NCBI GenBank assembly: GCA_024195585.1
Contig: SWBL01000211.1
Coordinates: forward strand, 25,198 to 89,197
DNA: 64,000 nt
From: Aureobasidium sp. EXF-3400
Lineage: Eukaryota; Ascomycota; Dothideomycetes; Dothideales; Saccotheciaceae
Direction of reading: 5' to 3'
Below the pieces are notes generated by a model, which worked only from the letters and a program-made list of their open reading frames with translations, was not told the origin of the DNA and did not search any database. A program made the position numbers and the translations under genes. The first letter of the stretch is position 1, and the number at the start of each line of letters is the position of its first letter. Below, piece after piece: positions 20,699 through 33,974 of the stretch.

Positions 20699-23600
20699 AT
20701 GGCTCAGGATCATCACCCCCCGATGCTGTCTTTGTTGCAACAGGTCGAGACTGGAGATGCAAAGACCGATAGGAACTTACGGTTATTATGCAATGCAGAC
20801 TGGTCTTCGACATCGCTCGGCCCTATATCCTCATGGCCTCAGGACCTTCTGACTCTCATATACCTGGCAATGCTCTCCCCTCTACCACAATTCTTCTTCT
20901 TGGGGACCGACCAGATCTTTTTGTATAACACCGCTGCGAGTCTTCTAATTCGAGATCAACACCCTGCATATTTTGGAAAGCCAGTTGCAACTCTGGAACG
21001 TTTTCAACCTCAGGCTGAAGCAATCGCTCAGATCACAAGGGATGCTACGGAAAGCAGGCGACCTGCCGTGCAAAGAGACTTACCATTCTTCTTCGACAAC
21101 GGTGACCTTCTTGAAGAAGTGATATCGACAACTACCATGGTGCTCTTGCCACCACATTTGGTTGGATTTCAGGCCGCCGTTGAAGACACGACACTTGCCG
21201 TCATCACAAGGCGACGAAACCACTTTCTCACAACTATGAAAAGTTGTTTCGCATCAGCCAACGACTTACCACTACTTCTGCAAACCGTTCTCCAAAATCT
21301 CTCCTCGAATGAAGATGATTTTCCGTTCGCTGTTGCGTACGAAGTCGCTGATCAGCCAGTCAAGGCAGTCGCTTACGACAGTCCCCAACGCGATGAAGGC
21401 TCTGTAACTTTACGTCTGGCAGGAAGCGTGGGAGATTTCGATTGCCCTCTATCGGAAGACGTCAACCTTGGCACAGAACACGGCACATTGGTGCAATACA
21501 TGCGCAAAGCAATCACATCTCGTGAGCCTGTACGGGCCAATCTCCAGGCTGACGATACCCTAGCTTACTGGAGTCGTTCGTCGAAAAATCGTGGCTACAA
21601 GGACAGTTGCAAAGAGGCAATCATCTTCCCAGCAAGCTGTACGGCTTTCCAAGATGTTAGGGCTCTCGTGGTAGTCGGCATAGCACCTCGCAGACCTTTC
21701 GACGAGGCTTACCAAGGATTCATACGAGATGTGCAAAAATGTATTGCAGATCAAGCTTTCGCAATCTCATGCATGGAAGCGAAAGAGGTTGAAAAACGAA
21801 AGTCGAACGATCGTGCCCGGGAGGAAGCCGAGATCCATACAAGAGAGCTTGAGCTTCGTAGGAAAGAGGCCATGATAGCAAATGGCAAGTTGGAGGGCGT
21901 TGTGGCAATGGCCGAGACCATCGACGTAGGATTCTTCGACTATTGGCCGACAGGCGAACTCATACAAGGCAATGTACATCATGCCTACCGTCTATTGCTT
22001 TCTGGGTACTAACATGCGATAGAACGCGTTTTACGAATTGAGCGGATATCCGAAAGATCCCAATCTCAACAAAGAATACACTTTCTTGGATTACTGTATG
22101 GAGGAGGATGCCGCAACGGTTTTGGAGAAATGGAACATACTTATGGCAGGAACGCCAGTGACATTTGACATGCGGTAGTGCCACACCCTCATCACCACGC
22201 AAATTGTGAAGCTGGCATGTACTGACGATTTACAGGTGGAAAAACAATACGCCAACCGGTCAATGGGTGCAAGCTGCTTGCACGCCAATCTTTGACGATG
22301 CTGGCAATATTGTCAGCATTTCCGGCTGTACAACAGACATCTCAGGGCAAAAGCGTGCTCAGGAAGACGCACTCAAGAAAGCCGAAGCTCTTGAGCAAGT
22401 GAGAATAAGTCAAGCAAGATTGCTACAATTCACAGATAATGCACCCATTGGAATTGTGATTCTAGGGTCGGATGGTAAACCCTTGTATATTAACCGCAGC
22501 TGGTTCAGCATCACCGACCATCCAGAAACTCTGGCCCCCGAAGTAGACATCATGTCCGTCTGCTATCCTGACGATCTCCTCAAGGTCAAGCGGAAACAGG
22601 AAGAGGCCATCAATACCAGGAAGACTGTTGAATTTCGAGCCCGACTCAAGAAAAAGTGGACTGGCGTCGATGATGGACTTGTAGGTCAGGCGTGGGTATC
22701 AATCATGTACTTGCCGGAATTTGATGAGGACGGCGCCCTGAGTCGCATCATGTCAACCTGCACTGACATTTCTCATTCACAATTCTCGGAGCACCTACAA
22801 CGCAAAAGACTGGAGGAAGCCATTGAAGCGAAGAGAAGAACCGAAGCTTTCATCGACATTACTAGCCATGAGATTCGAAATCCGCTTGGAGCTACAGTGC
22901 ACTGCGCCGACTTCCTACAAGACTCTTTCTTGGATATGAAGAAGCTCGTTGGCTCGCTCGCAGAATATAGCAAGGACGACAAACGTCAGCAGAGCACAAT
23001 AACACGACTAGAGGAGCATCTCACAAGCGGCGTTGACGCGGTCGACACAATTCTTTCCTGCTCTATGCACCAAAAACGAGTGACTGATGACATTCTGTCA
23101 CTGTCAAAGCTCGACTCCAATCTTCTTCAGGTGTCACCATCGACGGTCCGGGCGACAGAAATGCTAGACAACGTGTCAAACTTCTTCGCGGTGGAGGCCG
23201 GTCGTGAAAAGATCATCCTCCAGACCCAATTAGATGATTCGTTGAACGAGTGCAATATCGAGTGGGTCGTAGTCGATCCTGGACGGATTACCCAAGTCTT
23301 GGTGAATCTCGTGACGAACGCACTCAAATTCACGAAGACCTCGAAGAACAAGCGCAATGTCACTGTACGACTTGGAGCATCGAGAGGGCCACCTACTGAT
23401 CTCTCGGTCAAATACGCCGCGGTAGAGAATCCCGCAACTGCGGTACAAACAGAGACAGACATCAATGATACGATTTATCTTTGGTTCTCTGTAACGGATA
23501 GTGGTTGCGGTATGACCGAAGAGGAGCAGACACGCATGTTCAACCGCTTTTCTCAAGCTTCGCCAAAAACCTACAATCGTTATGGAGGTTCCGGCTTAGG

Positions 23601-24292
23601 ACTCTTCATAAGCAAGAGACTTGTAGAGCTGCAAGGTGGACAGATTGGTCTAGCCTCTCAGGTCGACGTCGGATCCAAATTCGCTTTCTATGTTCCTGCA
23701 AGGCAAACAACGAAAATCGACTTACCAGAGCCCGAGCTCTCCTTACGTCCAAAGATCGAAGCTCTTCCGTCAGATTCTTCCACAACCACTACAGCGACCA
23801 ACGGTCAAAATACTACGGACTGCTCGATTCTAGTGGTAGAAGTAAGCTCTTATATCCTCGCTTCGCAAATTTCGTGACTGACCCTTCTAGGATAACCTCG
23901 TGAATCAAAAAGTCCTCCAGAAGCAACTTAGCAAAATCGGATACAAGGTCCAAATAGCCAATCATGGACAAGAGGCACTGGATTACCTGACAAGAACGAC
24001 TGCCTGGAGACAGCAAGATCGCGCGGAAACAACACCATTGCCAGACGTACACATTATCCTCATGGATATCGAGATGCCCATCATGGATGGCCTGACATGC
24101 TCCAAACGCATCCGAGATTTGCAAAGCTCCAGAGACATTGTCAAGCATATCCCCATTATTGCAGTCTCTGCAAACGCTCGCGCAGAACAGATGAAGCAGG
24201 CACTTGATGCGGGAGTGGATGGTTTCATCACAAAACCGTTCAGGATGCCTGAGCTTACATCTGTGATCTCGAACTTGCTGAAGACCACATGA
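20699..24292 (+). CDS. PAS-domain hybrid histidine kinase
   Basis: A 1144-residue two-component sensor. Exons 20699-21973, 22023-22174, 22236-23841 and 23891-24292 give 3435 nt in frame. The N-terminus has the DWSSTSLGPISSWP opening common to fungal PAS kinases, then PAS-like segments (about residues 420-640, with FFDYWPTGE, NAFYELSGYP, NAPIGIVIL and YINRSWFSITDHP). The kinase core shows the H-box ITSHEIRNPLGA (His ~686), N-box LVNLVTNALKF (~832), and G-boxes SGCGMTEEE and GGSGLGLFISK. The last intron splits the start of the receiver (ILVVE/DN). The phosphoacceptor Asp is in ILMDIEMPIMDG (~1069) and the Lys is in FITKPFR. No transmembrane helix is evident, so it is probably cytosolic, feeding a phosphorelay. 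The stimulus is unknown. Confidence 0.93.
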
Positions 24293-25136
24293 TCATGCGC
24301 GACAGAGAGATATCTCAACCATTCTTTTTTGGCCGGTCAAGTTCCGATTGATAGTGAGGGAGCGAACAAACCACGGCCAACCACCGACGTCTACATCATA
24401 TCTGATTGTCGTTTGGAATCAACTTCTTCAACATTCGAATACACAACAACGGTCTGATCAATTCGATACGGCTGAAGTCGCAGACGAAACTATGATGCTT
24501 TGGAGGTGTTGAGACGAGTGTACAAGAGGCAAAGTGCACAAGGTCGCTAATCAACTAGACTCACTGCAAGGGAAGTCAGAGTTTAGAGATATTTTGCTCG
24601 ACGGATGAGCCTGTGTTCTCTACGGCATATCAATTACACGTTCTATCCTCACTCCGTTTCTCTCGATCGACAGTCAGCTCGACTCCTGCATCGCTGCCAG
24701 TATTCCATCATTCCTTCGGACGAGCATCCCAAGCCATACTGAAGGATCTTGAGACACCGCCGGCAACTTTACAAACATGCTTCAGCTGCTCTCTTGTTCG
24801 GCTAACGACTCTGATGGTATCTTGTAATTGTATACAGACCGTCTGAGTGCTTTACATGTGAGGCAGCGGATGTCGGGAGTCCAAGTCGGCCGAGTATGGG
24901 TGACTCTGCGGACTTTGCTCCTATGGACCCACTCACTGTCCTCCAAGACTACCAGAGCAAACTTGCCCTCAGCACCCCCGCACACTCAACCCCACATCCC
25001 GCCTTGTACACATCGGTATACAGTGATAGCCTGGGGAAGCTACCAAGAGCCGACGAATCAGCAGTCAGCAGTCTGTGATATAAAAGACGAGGGCTGGTAC
25101 CGGATAGAATTCGTCCCCCGCATAAATCCAGCAAGC
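24293..25136. other. Intergenic, promoter of the GH43 gene
   Basis: 844 bp with no gene. It contains a clear TATA box just before the GH43 start. An open frame enters the GH43 gene in frame from upstream but has no ATG and no coding character. Confidence 0.5.
25079..25086 (+). promoter_or_regulatory. TATA box of the GH43 gene
   Basis: TATAAAAG, 58 bp before the ATG at 25137; a good match in sequence and spacing. Confidence 0.5.
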
Positions 25137-26950
25137 ATGGTTGCTTTCAACACTCTTTGCTTAGTGGCATCTGCCCTGGCATCTAGTCTGACCAGTGCCA
25201 CAAGCAATTTCAACAAGAACGTCTCCTATACAAACCCGATCCTGTCAGGATGGAACAGCGACCCGAGTTGTGTGTTTGTGGCTGAACACGACAATACATT
25301 CTTTTGTACAACCTCATCCTTCCTTGCGTACCCTGGTGCGCCGGTCTACTCTTCGAAGGATCTCATCAACTGGAAGCTAGCCAGCAATGTGATCAACCGT
25401 CCGGAGCAACTTCCCACTCTCCTTACGAGCAACAACATCCAGGGAGGTGGCATATTTGCTTCTACTCTTCGTTATCACAACAGTACCTTCTACCTCATCA
25501 CCACATATATCGAGAGTCCCTTGCCTCCCACGTTCTACATCTTCACCTCTAAGGATGCAACCAACGACTCGGCTTGGTCGATGCCATTTGCCATTGAGAC
25601 TCCGTACATCATTGACCCAGATATCTTCTTCGACGATGACGGTAGTGTCGTTGTTGCATACGCTGGTCATCCAATCAAGGCACAGATCATCGACATGAAG
25701 ACTGGTAACGCTACCGAGACGTTCGACATGTGGAATGGCACTGGCAATGGTTTCACCGAGGGACCGCATATCTACAAGAAAGATGGATATTACTACCTGC
25801 TGGTTGCTGAAGGTGGGACAGAGCTTGGCCATTCGGCTGTCATCGCTCGATCAAAATCTATCCGAGGACCTTGGGAATCATCACCATCAAACCCTTTGGT
25901 CACCAACCGCAGGACAAACGAATATTTCCAATCAGTTGGACATGCCGATCTTTTCGAAGATGCTTCTGGTAATTGGTGGGGTTGCGCATTGGCCGTGCGA
26001 GGTGGGCCTACACTTTACAATCAGACAGTCTTTCCTATGGGTAGAGAGACGACACTCTTCCCCGTCACCTGGCCCAAAGGTGGATGGCCAGTCGCCAGTC
26101 AGGTCCGTGGAAGGATGTCTGGACCGTTGCCCCCTGCAACTCGCACCGTGAGCGGAGAGGGTTTGTTTGCAGGGGAAGCAGATGTCGTTGACTTCGTCCC
26201 CGGCTCGTCATTCCCCAAGCACTTCGATTTCTGGCGTACTCCAGCAAAGCCCGAGTCTTTCATCATCTCCCCCAATGGCAAGCCTAACACGCTGAAATTG
26301 ACTGCATCGAGAGCGAACTTGACTGGACAGGCTGGCTTTAACGCCACCGATGGGTTGACACTGATAATGCGCCGTCAAGCCCATACGCTCTTTAACTACA
26401 CTGTCGACGCAGAACTTCTTGGTGCTAACGCGCAAGATGGCGATGAGGTCGGTGTGACAAGCTTCCTCGACCAGTACCAACACGTGGATCTCGGTGTGGT
26501 TTACATGTCTAAGAACAAGAAGATATCTCCTTATCTCCGCTTCAGAGCTACGACATTTGGAAAGACCAACTTCACTGGAACCGTCCCTCAGACCAAGATC
26601 CTTGCATTGCCTTCCGACTGGTCAAACGATCTGGTCAGACTTGGGATCTCGTCCATCAACGACACACACTTCGCTTTCATCGCCGCACCCGCCGCTAGAC
26701 CTTCTTGTGGCATCGTTGTGGGTGTTGCAAACACGACGCTTGTGTCTGGGCCTGGAAATGCTAGCGGTAAGTTGTTTTGTCATATGTCAGAAGAGTCAGA
26801 AACTGATCAATCTAATTTATAGGTGGACTGCTCGGTGCCTACGCTACAACGAATGGGGCCAATCGTACTGTGCAGACGTATATCAGTCGCTGGAGATACA
26901 CGCCAGTCGCGCAGGAGGTTGATTACGGCGATTTCGTGTACTCAACGTGA
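25137..26950 (+). CDS. Secreted GH43 beta-xylosidase/arabinofuranosidase
   Basis: 585 residues, exons 25137-26766 and 26823-26950. The first ~20 residues (MVAFNTLCLVASALASSLTS) are a signal peptide, and many N-glycosylation sequons follow. The N-terminal five-bladed propeller of GH43 is recognisable. The catalytic-base Asp is in NPILSGWNSDPS, the modulating Asp in YIIDPDIFFDDDG, and the acid Glu in GFTEGPHIYKK. The C-terminal ~230 residues form the beta-sandwich that accompanies GH43 xylosidases (VDFVPGSSFPKHFDFWRTP onward). It would remove xylose or arabinose from hemicellulose outside the cell. The open frame extends upstream without an ATG, so 25137 is the start; it is supported by the signal peptide and the TATA box. 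Confidence 0.92.
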
Positions 26951-28072
26951 CTTCCGAGCACTTAAGCGTCATGAGCGATCTGCTAGCAGTCCTTCATCTC
27001 TCTAGCAGATATAGCTAATCGCAGCGCATAGCAAGGCAACTTGGACGTCACACGAGCATCTTTTCTAGTCTGCTTTGCACAAAACATCAAAAAACTTGAG
27101 CTGTAGAACGTATGCCTCTGGCTCACACACACGCGAACAACACCAAAATTTTACTCATTGAAACGTATAAGACCCTAGCGAGTTGCCTGAACAAGCAAGA
27201 ATGGACTCGCAAGTGTGTTTCATCGTTCATGTTGAGTATAGATATCGAAGCAGGGTTGTCCCCTCACCATCTACGAAGTGCAACACGGTCACTATATGCT
27301 GATATTCTCTGACATGCGCCAGGAAAGCCGTCCCGTCAGTTATGTCAAAATCACTCTTCACATTCGAGAACATTCATCTGTGCAAGTCAATCGTCACGAG
27401 ATGACCTTGTAGAAATCGCGCAAGAACCTTCGGGATTGCCGCTTGATTACTCCGCAGCTTGGCGCCGACAGATACCACAAAGCTTATCTTCTTCTCACCT
27501 GCCTCTCCTTCCTTCCTCCAGTCTCATCAACATGTCTCAACCCTGCTATCCAATCCCAACATACTGAGACACTGCTTTGTTCAACGCTATAGCATATAAA
27601 CATATTGATCACACATTCTCAATCCTGTTCAGCTTGTTCAGCCCCACATCGAAGCATGTCGCTCACCTTCCCGATCGAGCAGGTCCCAACCAAAAGTCCG
27701 GCAAATCTTTAATGCCTGTCGATCTTCTAGGGTCGTAACTGCTATCTCGTGAATATTCTCACGACCTTCCTCTCTCGCGTCTGCCATCGTGCTAGCATGC
27801 AGGATCTACTGACAAGCTGCCATGAAGATGTCCGCGCGCTAACCATACGCCGCACAAACTATCGCCTGTGTGCAGTTCGTACTATCAAGGCTCCAATGAG
27901 CAGTCCGCCTCGACAACATGACGAACTTTATCACTGATATCGCGACTGATTCTATCCGGCGGCATCGCATTGTGACTTTTCGGACGTAAGCACATAAATA
28001 CTGTAGGTTTCCGCTCATTGACATTTGGTCCTTTCTGTCTGCACTCATCACTCCATCTCTATTTCAGCAAAC
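26951..28072. other. Intergenic, no gene seen
   Basis: 1.1 kb between the GH43 and S41 genes. A GCATATAAACAT stretch near 27592-27603 resembles a TATA element but has no gene directly after it. Only short frames are present. Confidence 0.45.
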
Positions 28073-30771
28073 ATGCTGGAGGTTTTATTGCTCATTCTGC
28101 CTGTGGTGGGCGTCGTGGAAGCGGCTCCATGGAAACAATCGTCAGCTTTCCCTCATCCTGGCTGGTCTTCGGCGAGTATCCTCACACCTGCTCAGCCGAA
28201 GCCGTCATGGTATCGCCCATATCCTATCGGCCCCTCGCACACTATCCACTGGACTGGTCCCACTGGTAACGCTACGAGCTCTGGTACTGGTATCAGTGCT
28301 TCCTCGACTGTTGTCGTTCCCCCCTCGACTGAAACCTGGTCGACCACTGTGTACACCACCGAGTCCGTGCCAGTCACGACCGTCATCCCTCCTGCAACTA
28401 GTGGCATCATTTCATCCGTTGCTAGCTCTCACCCATCAGGACCTGCTGGCCCAGATGCTTGTGCAAGTGTGTCGAAGCTCGTTGCATCCTTCACATCCGC
28501 TTCGCCTAAAGCCACACCGACCGTCCCAGCTGATCTTGCATACGAATGTCTCCACTCAATTCCCTTCAACCAGAGTGCTGCTTCTGATCTGTTGGAGTCA
28601 ATGAGACCTTATCTCAACTGGCAAACCACTATCTCTTATCTCAAGGATCCCCCCAAGGATTATGCCGATAAGATCCAGCCGCCATATGACTTCTGGGGAG
28701 TGTTCGACGCCATTGAGGCTAATGTCGCTGCTGGAGTTTACGCCAGCGAATACGAGTTCGGGTGGGATGTTTACGAAGCCTTCCAAAAAGCTCATGATGG
28801 TCACTTCGCTTTCGTACCAGATAGTGTGGGAAGCATCTTCACCTTTGGCAGAACAGTCGCGCTTGCATCTGTATCTGAGGATGGTAAGAGTCTGCCAGTC
28901 ATCTACTCATACGCCGATATCCTCGCAGCATCGTTTGGCAATGCCACCTTCACACCATCTAGTATTGTCCAGATTGATGGGCAAAACGTTACCGATTACT
29001 TGCTTGCCTGGTCGCAGTACGGTTCTCTCCAGGATAGAGACGCTCTTTGGAACAACCTGTTCTACATTCCCGCCCAAGTATCGCTTGGATCATCTGGTAC
29101 TGGTACCGGCACTTTCTCTGGAAGCGGTCGTGGTCGCTACGTGTATCCAGGAGCAACAACCACGTTCACTTTCGCAAACGGCTCCACTGTTACCAATCAG
29201 AACTTTGCTCGAGTGTTGGCCAACTTCGGCAACATCACAAGTGGCGCAGACATCTACCGAGAGTTCTTTACAGTACCCGAAGAGGCCTATGATGAAGCTT
29301 TGAGTCTTGCCACATCTACGAGCAGTAGTGTGACCAGTTCTGCTACTAGCAATTCTACGTCAGCCACATCCTCAACCGCCACAAAATCCACTCCTGCTCC
29401 AGGCTACCCATCTCCTATCGTGCGTCAATCCAACAATCTTAACAGTGGCTACTTCCTTGATCAGCCTGGCTACGAGGACGTCGCAGTCTTGGCAGTCCCT
29501 TCTTTTGTCGGCCTTGACTCTGCCGAGGTCGAATTCCAGAATGTCAACAGCGAATTGATTGCTGCTGCTCTTGCTGCCAACAAAACAAAGCTGATCATAG
29601 ACATCTCAGCAAATGGCGGAGGCACAATGTACGTCCAGCGAGGGTACAGATAGCACAGATCAAGAGCCACCAGATGGCTCTTCGACTGTCGTCTGTACTT
29701 TAATCCTCCTCTTCAGAGAAACATGCTAATTGTACCCTTGCTTCTAGACTTCAAGGTTATGACCTGTTCAAACAGCTCTTCCCCTCAATTTTGCCTTACG
29801 GTGCAACTCGCTTCCGTGCTCACGAAGCTTTTGACATTCTCGGCCAAGAATACTCCGCAATCGACGCCAACTACACACGAAGCTTAAACCAAAGCGACGA
29901 CATCTTGAACATTGAGTCCTCGGCTTGGGACTACCGTGAGGACCTCGACGTCGATTACAAGCCTTTCGTCAGTTGGCTTGAGAAGTACGGCCCTCATGAG
30001 TTCGGCCCCGGCAATGACACTTTCACTTCCGTCATCCGTTGGAACCTGTCTGACGTACTTACTCCTCTCAACTCCGGTGGTATCTATGTGTCTGGTTACT
30101 TGAACCGCTCGAATGTCACTACACAGCCTTTTGCCGCCGAGAACATCATCCTAGTCTACGACGGTTACTGCGCTTCCACCTGCACCATTTTCTCAGAGTT
30201 GATGCGCCAACAAGCAGGTGTTAAGACAATCGCTCTAGGTGGTCGCCCCAACTACAACGAAATCCAAGCAGTTGGCGGTGTCAAGGGCACAAATGACTTC
30301 CCCTGGTCATACATCCTTGAGTCTGTGGAAGTGCCATTCACCTTTGCTAACGCGACTCACCAAGAAGAACTCAACAACACTGTTCTAGGTGGCTACTCAC
30401 AACTTCCCCTCTATCGCAGCTCTTCCGGTCCTGTGGTGAACTCACGAGACGGTATCCGCGAAGGAGACGTTACAGAAACACCTCTGCAATTCGTGTATGA
30501 GCCTAGTGACTGCAGAATTTTCTACACACCTGCTATGGTTGTGGATCAGAGTGCTGTTTGGCGCACTGTTGCTGACACCGTGTGGGGTCAAGGTGATGCT
30601 TGCGTTGCTGGAAGCAATGAGTTCTATGGTAACAAGGTCAAGAGAGATGTCAGTGTGAACAGAGTGCATGAGATTCGCAGAGATCTTGATGCTGAGGAGG
30701 CTTGGAAGGGACTTAATGTTCACACTGGAGAGAGTGTTGTTCTTGGGGGTGACTCCATCATGTTGCCTTAG
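28073..30771 (+). CDS. Secreted peptidase S41 family protein
   Basis: 859 residues, exons 28073-29628 and 29748-30771 (2580 nt). The N-terminus is a signal peptide (LEVLLLILPVVGVVEAAP), followed by a Ser/Thr/Pro-rich stretch (~residues 60-125) likely to be O-glycosylated. The conserved fungal S41/CPAF-like segments follow: SYLKDPPKDYADK, HDGHFAFVPD, SASKDG-like SVSEDGKSLPVIYSYADIL, and NGGGT at the exon join. YDGYCASTCTIFSEL (~660) carries the presumed catalytic Ser. A second Ser/Thr spacer lies near residues 420-445. The predicted role is extracellular proteolysis, substrate unknown. The upstream open frame begins without ATG; 28073 is chosen for the signal peptide. It is followed by a GPI-tailed orphan on the same strand. 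Confidence 0.9.
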
Positions 30772-30926
30772 TAGGCGTCTTTAGAGATTGACGACATGAT
30801 CTGACTGCCCCGAACACCAATCTCCGTAGTTGTGGATAATTCGATATTTTCGCAATAACGTAGACATTTAAAAATTATGTTCAAACACGTAGACTGCACC
30901 GTCAACAATAGCCATAATATGACTAC

Positions 30927-31846
30927 ATGATACCTGGTCTACAGTCTTGGCATCCGCGGTACAAGTATCAGATCGAGATATGATGGGGTAGGATTCGTGG
31001 TATAGGACAAACGAGCTGCTCCGAGGCGGTACCAAGACGCCAACTACCGGATCCAATATCCTCAAGAGCGATCTGACATGGACAATCGGAGACTCTGGAC
31101 TGCAAAGCACAACCGAAGGAGGCGAAAGAACAGTATTTCGATCCTTCTACATCGGTACTCCAGCATCTGTCGATCTGGCTTCTTCGGATCTGGCCCTTGC
31201 TGGATGTGCAATCTTTGTCATATCACCTCATACTGGAGCTTTTCCAGTTTATGAGCAGGAAGCTCCGCGATACGTCAATACCGCCTCTTGTGCTGGCTCG
31301 ATGGGCGAGAGGTGCGTGAATGAGTTGACTAGTACAATCAGACAACTGGCTCAATCTATACCCAACACAGACGCCAATACCTTCTGCAGAAGCATCGCAG
31401 GTGGCCTTGGAGGGAACCCGCCGCCGAGTTGCTATATACTCAATCAACAACCTCGTATACAAGCAGTTGCACTAACAGGGTCTACCGCCCCCGGACCCAT
31501 CACATCGAATCAGAACAGCACGTCTAACTGTTGGCCTACGCTGCCCAAGACAAACGACTTGACTAAGGTGTTCGAGTACGATCATGTTGCACAACTCAAT
31601 GAGACGGTGCCTTGGTTGGGATATACGCCTTTGTTGACTGTATTTGCATCTTCTAGCAATGTCACGGAGAGGAGTGTTGAGGTGGATCTGGCGTGTATGA
31701 AGATAATTGATTCTGATGATTTTAGTGCTGGCACAGTAAGAGATGGAACTGATGCTGGGATTATGGAGGGATGTGCGACCTCGAGCAAAGGTGGCTGGAG
31801 AGTCTTTGTCTTGTTCGTCGGCATCTGGCTGGTCTTCTTGATGTAG
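30927..31846 (+). CDS. Putative GPI-anchored protein, 5' end uncertain
   Basis: An open frame runs from 30992 to the stop at 31846 and looks coding. It contains LKSDLTWTIGD, RTVFRSFYIGTP, regularly placed cysteines (CAIFV, CAGSMGERCVNEL, FCRSIAGG, SCYIL, NCWPTLP, ACMKI, GCATSS) and N-glycosylation sites. It ends in a small-residue site (SSKGG) plus a 15-residue hydrophobic tail, the layout of a GPI-anchor signal. No ATG lies in frame before 31301. A tentative first exon 30927-30958 (ATG), spliced over a 47-nt intron to 31006, keeps the frame but supplies no signal peptide, which a GPI protein needs. The true first exon may be elsewhere or lost. The family is not named. Confidence 0.5.
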
Positions 31847-31947
31847 AAGGAAGGAGTTTCCCACGTGAAAACCGATCAAGATACCACATTCTTGCGATCA
31901 ATCTTTCCATTCCTCTCGCTGCTTCCACATTCTGACATACTGGTTCT

Positions 31948-33974
31948 CTAAGCGGTTGGATGAACCACAATATCATCCTCAATCACCGCACTGCCATCTT
32001 CCAAAGCAGAGAACTGCTCATCCGTACAAGCAATCGCCGCCTCCCAGATATTGCAGACCGGAGGCGGTACATCAGGCAAAACCTCAAAGTGACTCCAAGC
32101 ACTGGAAAGCCCTCTAGTGCTATAACCGCCATGAGCAGCCACACGCCTTGTTCCACTCGCAACATCACGATCCCAGACACTGCTGCGCTCAAAGATTTCC
32201 AGCACGGTTTGAGGCTGGAAATATCCTGCCGCGTGTCCAGCTTGAAAGATTCTGGTGAAGCTGAGGGATTGGTATTGTTTAGTCAAGCCACCGATATATG
32301 TTGCATTGACTTTGGTGTCTTCGTATCCTGCTGTTGCAAAATGTTGCTTTCCTGGCCATTGAGCTGAGTTGGCGACGGATTCGCCTTGAAGCCAGTCACA
32401 TCGAGTATCGCGATCGCCAAAGGCAAAAGCCACTTTGACGCCTGAGGATAGGATCTGATTCAGTGCTTTCATGCCATCCCAGCGTGCGGTATCGCCGGTC
32501 ACAAGCACAAAGTTGTTGTTCACGCTGACCGAGTTCTGGTTGAACTTGACGGGTACCCCGAGTTCCTTGCGGACCTCGGGACGATTGAGATATCCCACGG
32601 CATAGTATGGTGGATATGGTGCAAGAGCAGTTTGTGCCATGTCAAAGACACTGCGGCCAGAGAGTGCGGAGTAAGCTCCACTGCCGCCGTAAGCGAAACA
32701 ATATGCCGTTGCTGTCGCACAGACAGCGTTTACAGTATCGTTTGCTCCACGTCCTTCTGGATCTGATATAGCGACCAGAGAGCGACATTGGTTGATCTGA
32801 TCGTAGCAGCCACCGGTCATGGTAAGATTGTGCTGGATATTTAGATAGACATCATTGGGGATAATTGAGGTATTGTAAGTGTTGTTGTAGATGATCTTTG
32901 CGATGGATTCTACCGACGCATGTGCATCTATGCAGCCATTGGTGATGCCGAAGGCGTTCACGTTGATGGTCTTGCCTGCTAGAATTCCATTGCTGATTCG
33001 TGCGTTTTGGTCCAGGATGTAGCTTGTCAAGCCGGTGGTCCAGAAGCCGCCATACTAGGATGAAGTCAGAGATACAGTACAAGAGGAAGCGAGCGTCGTG
33101 CCTACGGAGTTGCCCCAGATGTTGACCCGTGAATCGTGAGTTCTGTATTCCGGGAAGCTTAATCCACCGTCAGCACCTTTCTATGATCCAGAATGGTAAG
33201 GGCCACCTACTTCTCGATCCAGCCTTGCAGGAATTGCCAAAGTGGCTTCATCGCGTTCTCAGTAGTGTTGGCAGTACGACTTGGACTCTGGTCTGCCCAA
33301 ACTCCATACTTGAAGGTCGCGTTCTCAGCGGGAACATCGCCATCGTAAGTTTCTACAGGAGTGATCGAAGAGACGTAAGGACTCGGATTGACGAAGTTGA
33401 ACGTGCTGTTCAAGAACGTGGAGTAGGAGAAGCCAGCTTGGACAGGTTGATCAATGTACAAGACATTCGAATGCTCGTTCAGCGAGTACGGGTTCAAGAT
33501 CGTGTCGTTGGAGTACTCATTCACGTAGCAAGGACCATTTTCTGTCATGGCACTGAATGAGGATGCTTCACCTGGCCCACCCGCGAGCCATATTGTAAGG
33601 GGAGCATTCTTTGGGTTGTTTCGAGACTGTTCGATATCAGACCTTGTAACTCTGGTTATGGAGCGTTTATGCTGACCTCGAAGTACCAGAAGAAAGTTGA
33701 GATGTTGTAGGGATCGGAAGCATGTTGAGTTTCTGCTAAGAGAGTGGTTGGAAGATGGACGTAGCCAGAGAACGAGTTGACACCCGGAGTTGTTTCGCAG
33801 ATATGGCTCTGTAGCAGGTTAGCGTCGTAAATCAGGTTGTAGCAGTTCCTCGATCTGAAGCACCTTCTTGTATGTGATGTTCAGGCCCTTGTAAGGATTT
33901 TTATGATGATGGCAATCAGCGACACAGATGCTAGCGAGCAGAGCCGTAAGGAAGAAGCATACAAGACTTGTCAT
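31948..33974 (-). CDS. Secreted serine carboxypeptidase (carboxypeptidase S1 type, S10)
   Basis: 605 residues in five exons on the minus strand: 33974-33864, 33808-33677, 33626-33211, 33157-33106 and 33054-31948 (1818 nt). A signal peptide (TSLVCFFLTALLASICVADC) begins the protein. ICETTPGVNSFSGYV, the oxyanion region WLAGGPGEASSF and ENGPCYVNEYSND are typical of the family. The nucleophile Ser lies in GNSYGG (~residue 237) and is the last codon before intron 4. Asp in FGDRDTRCDW (~448) and His in FQAGHAAGY (~510) complete the triad. It would trim C-terminal residues from peptides, vacuolar or extracellular and acid-active. It converges on the GPI-tailed gene. Confidence 0.92.

Noticed and set aside
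24828..25136. Upstream extension of the GH43 frame
   Set aside because: It has no ATG, and it would bury the signal peptide and the TATA box inside the coding region.
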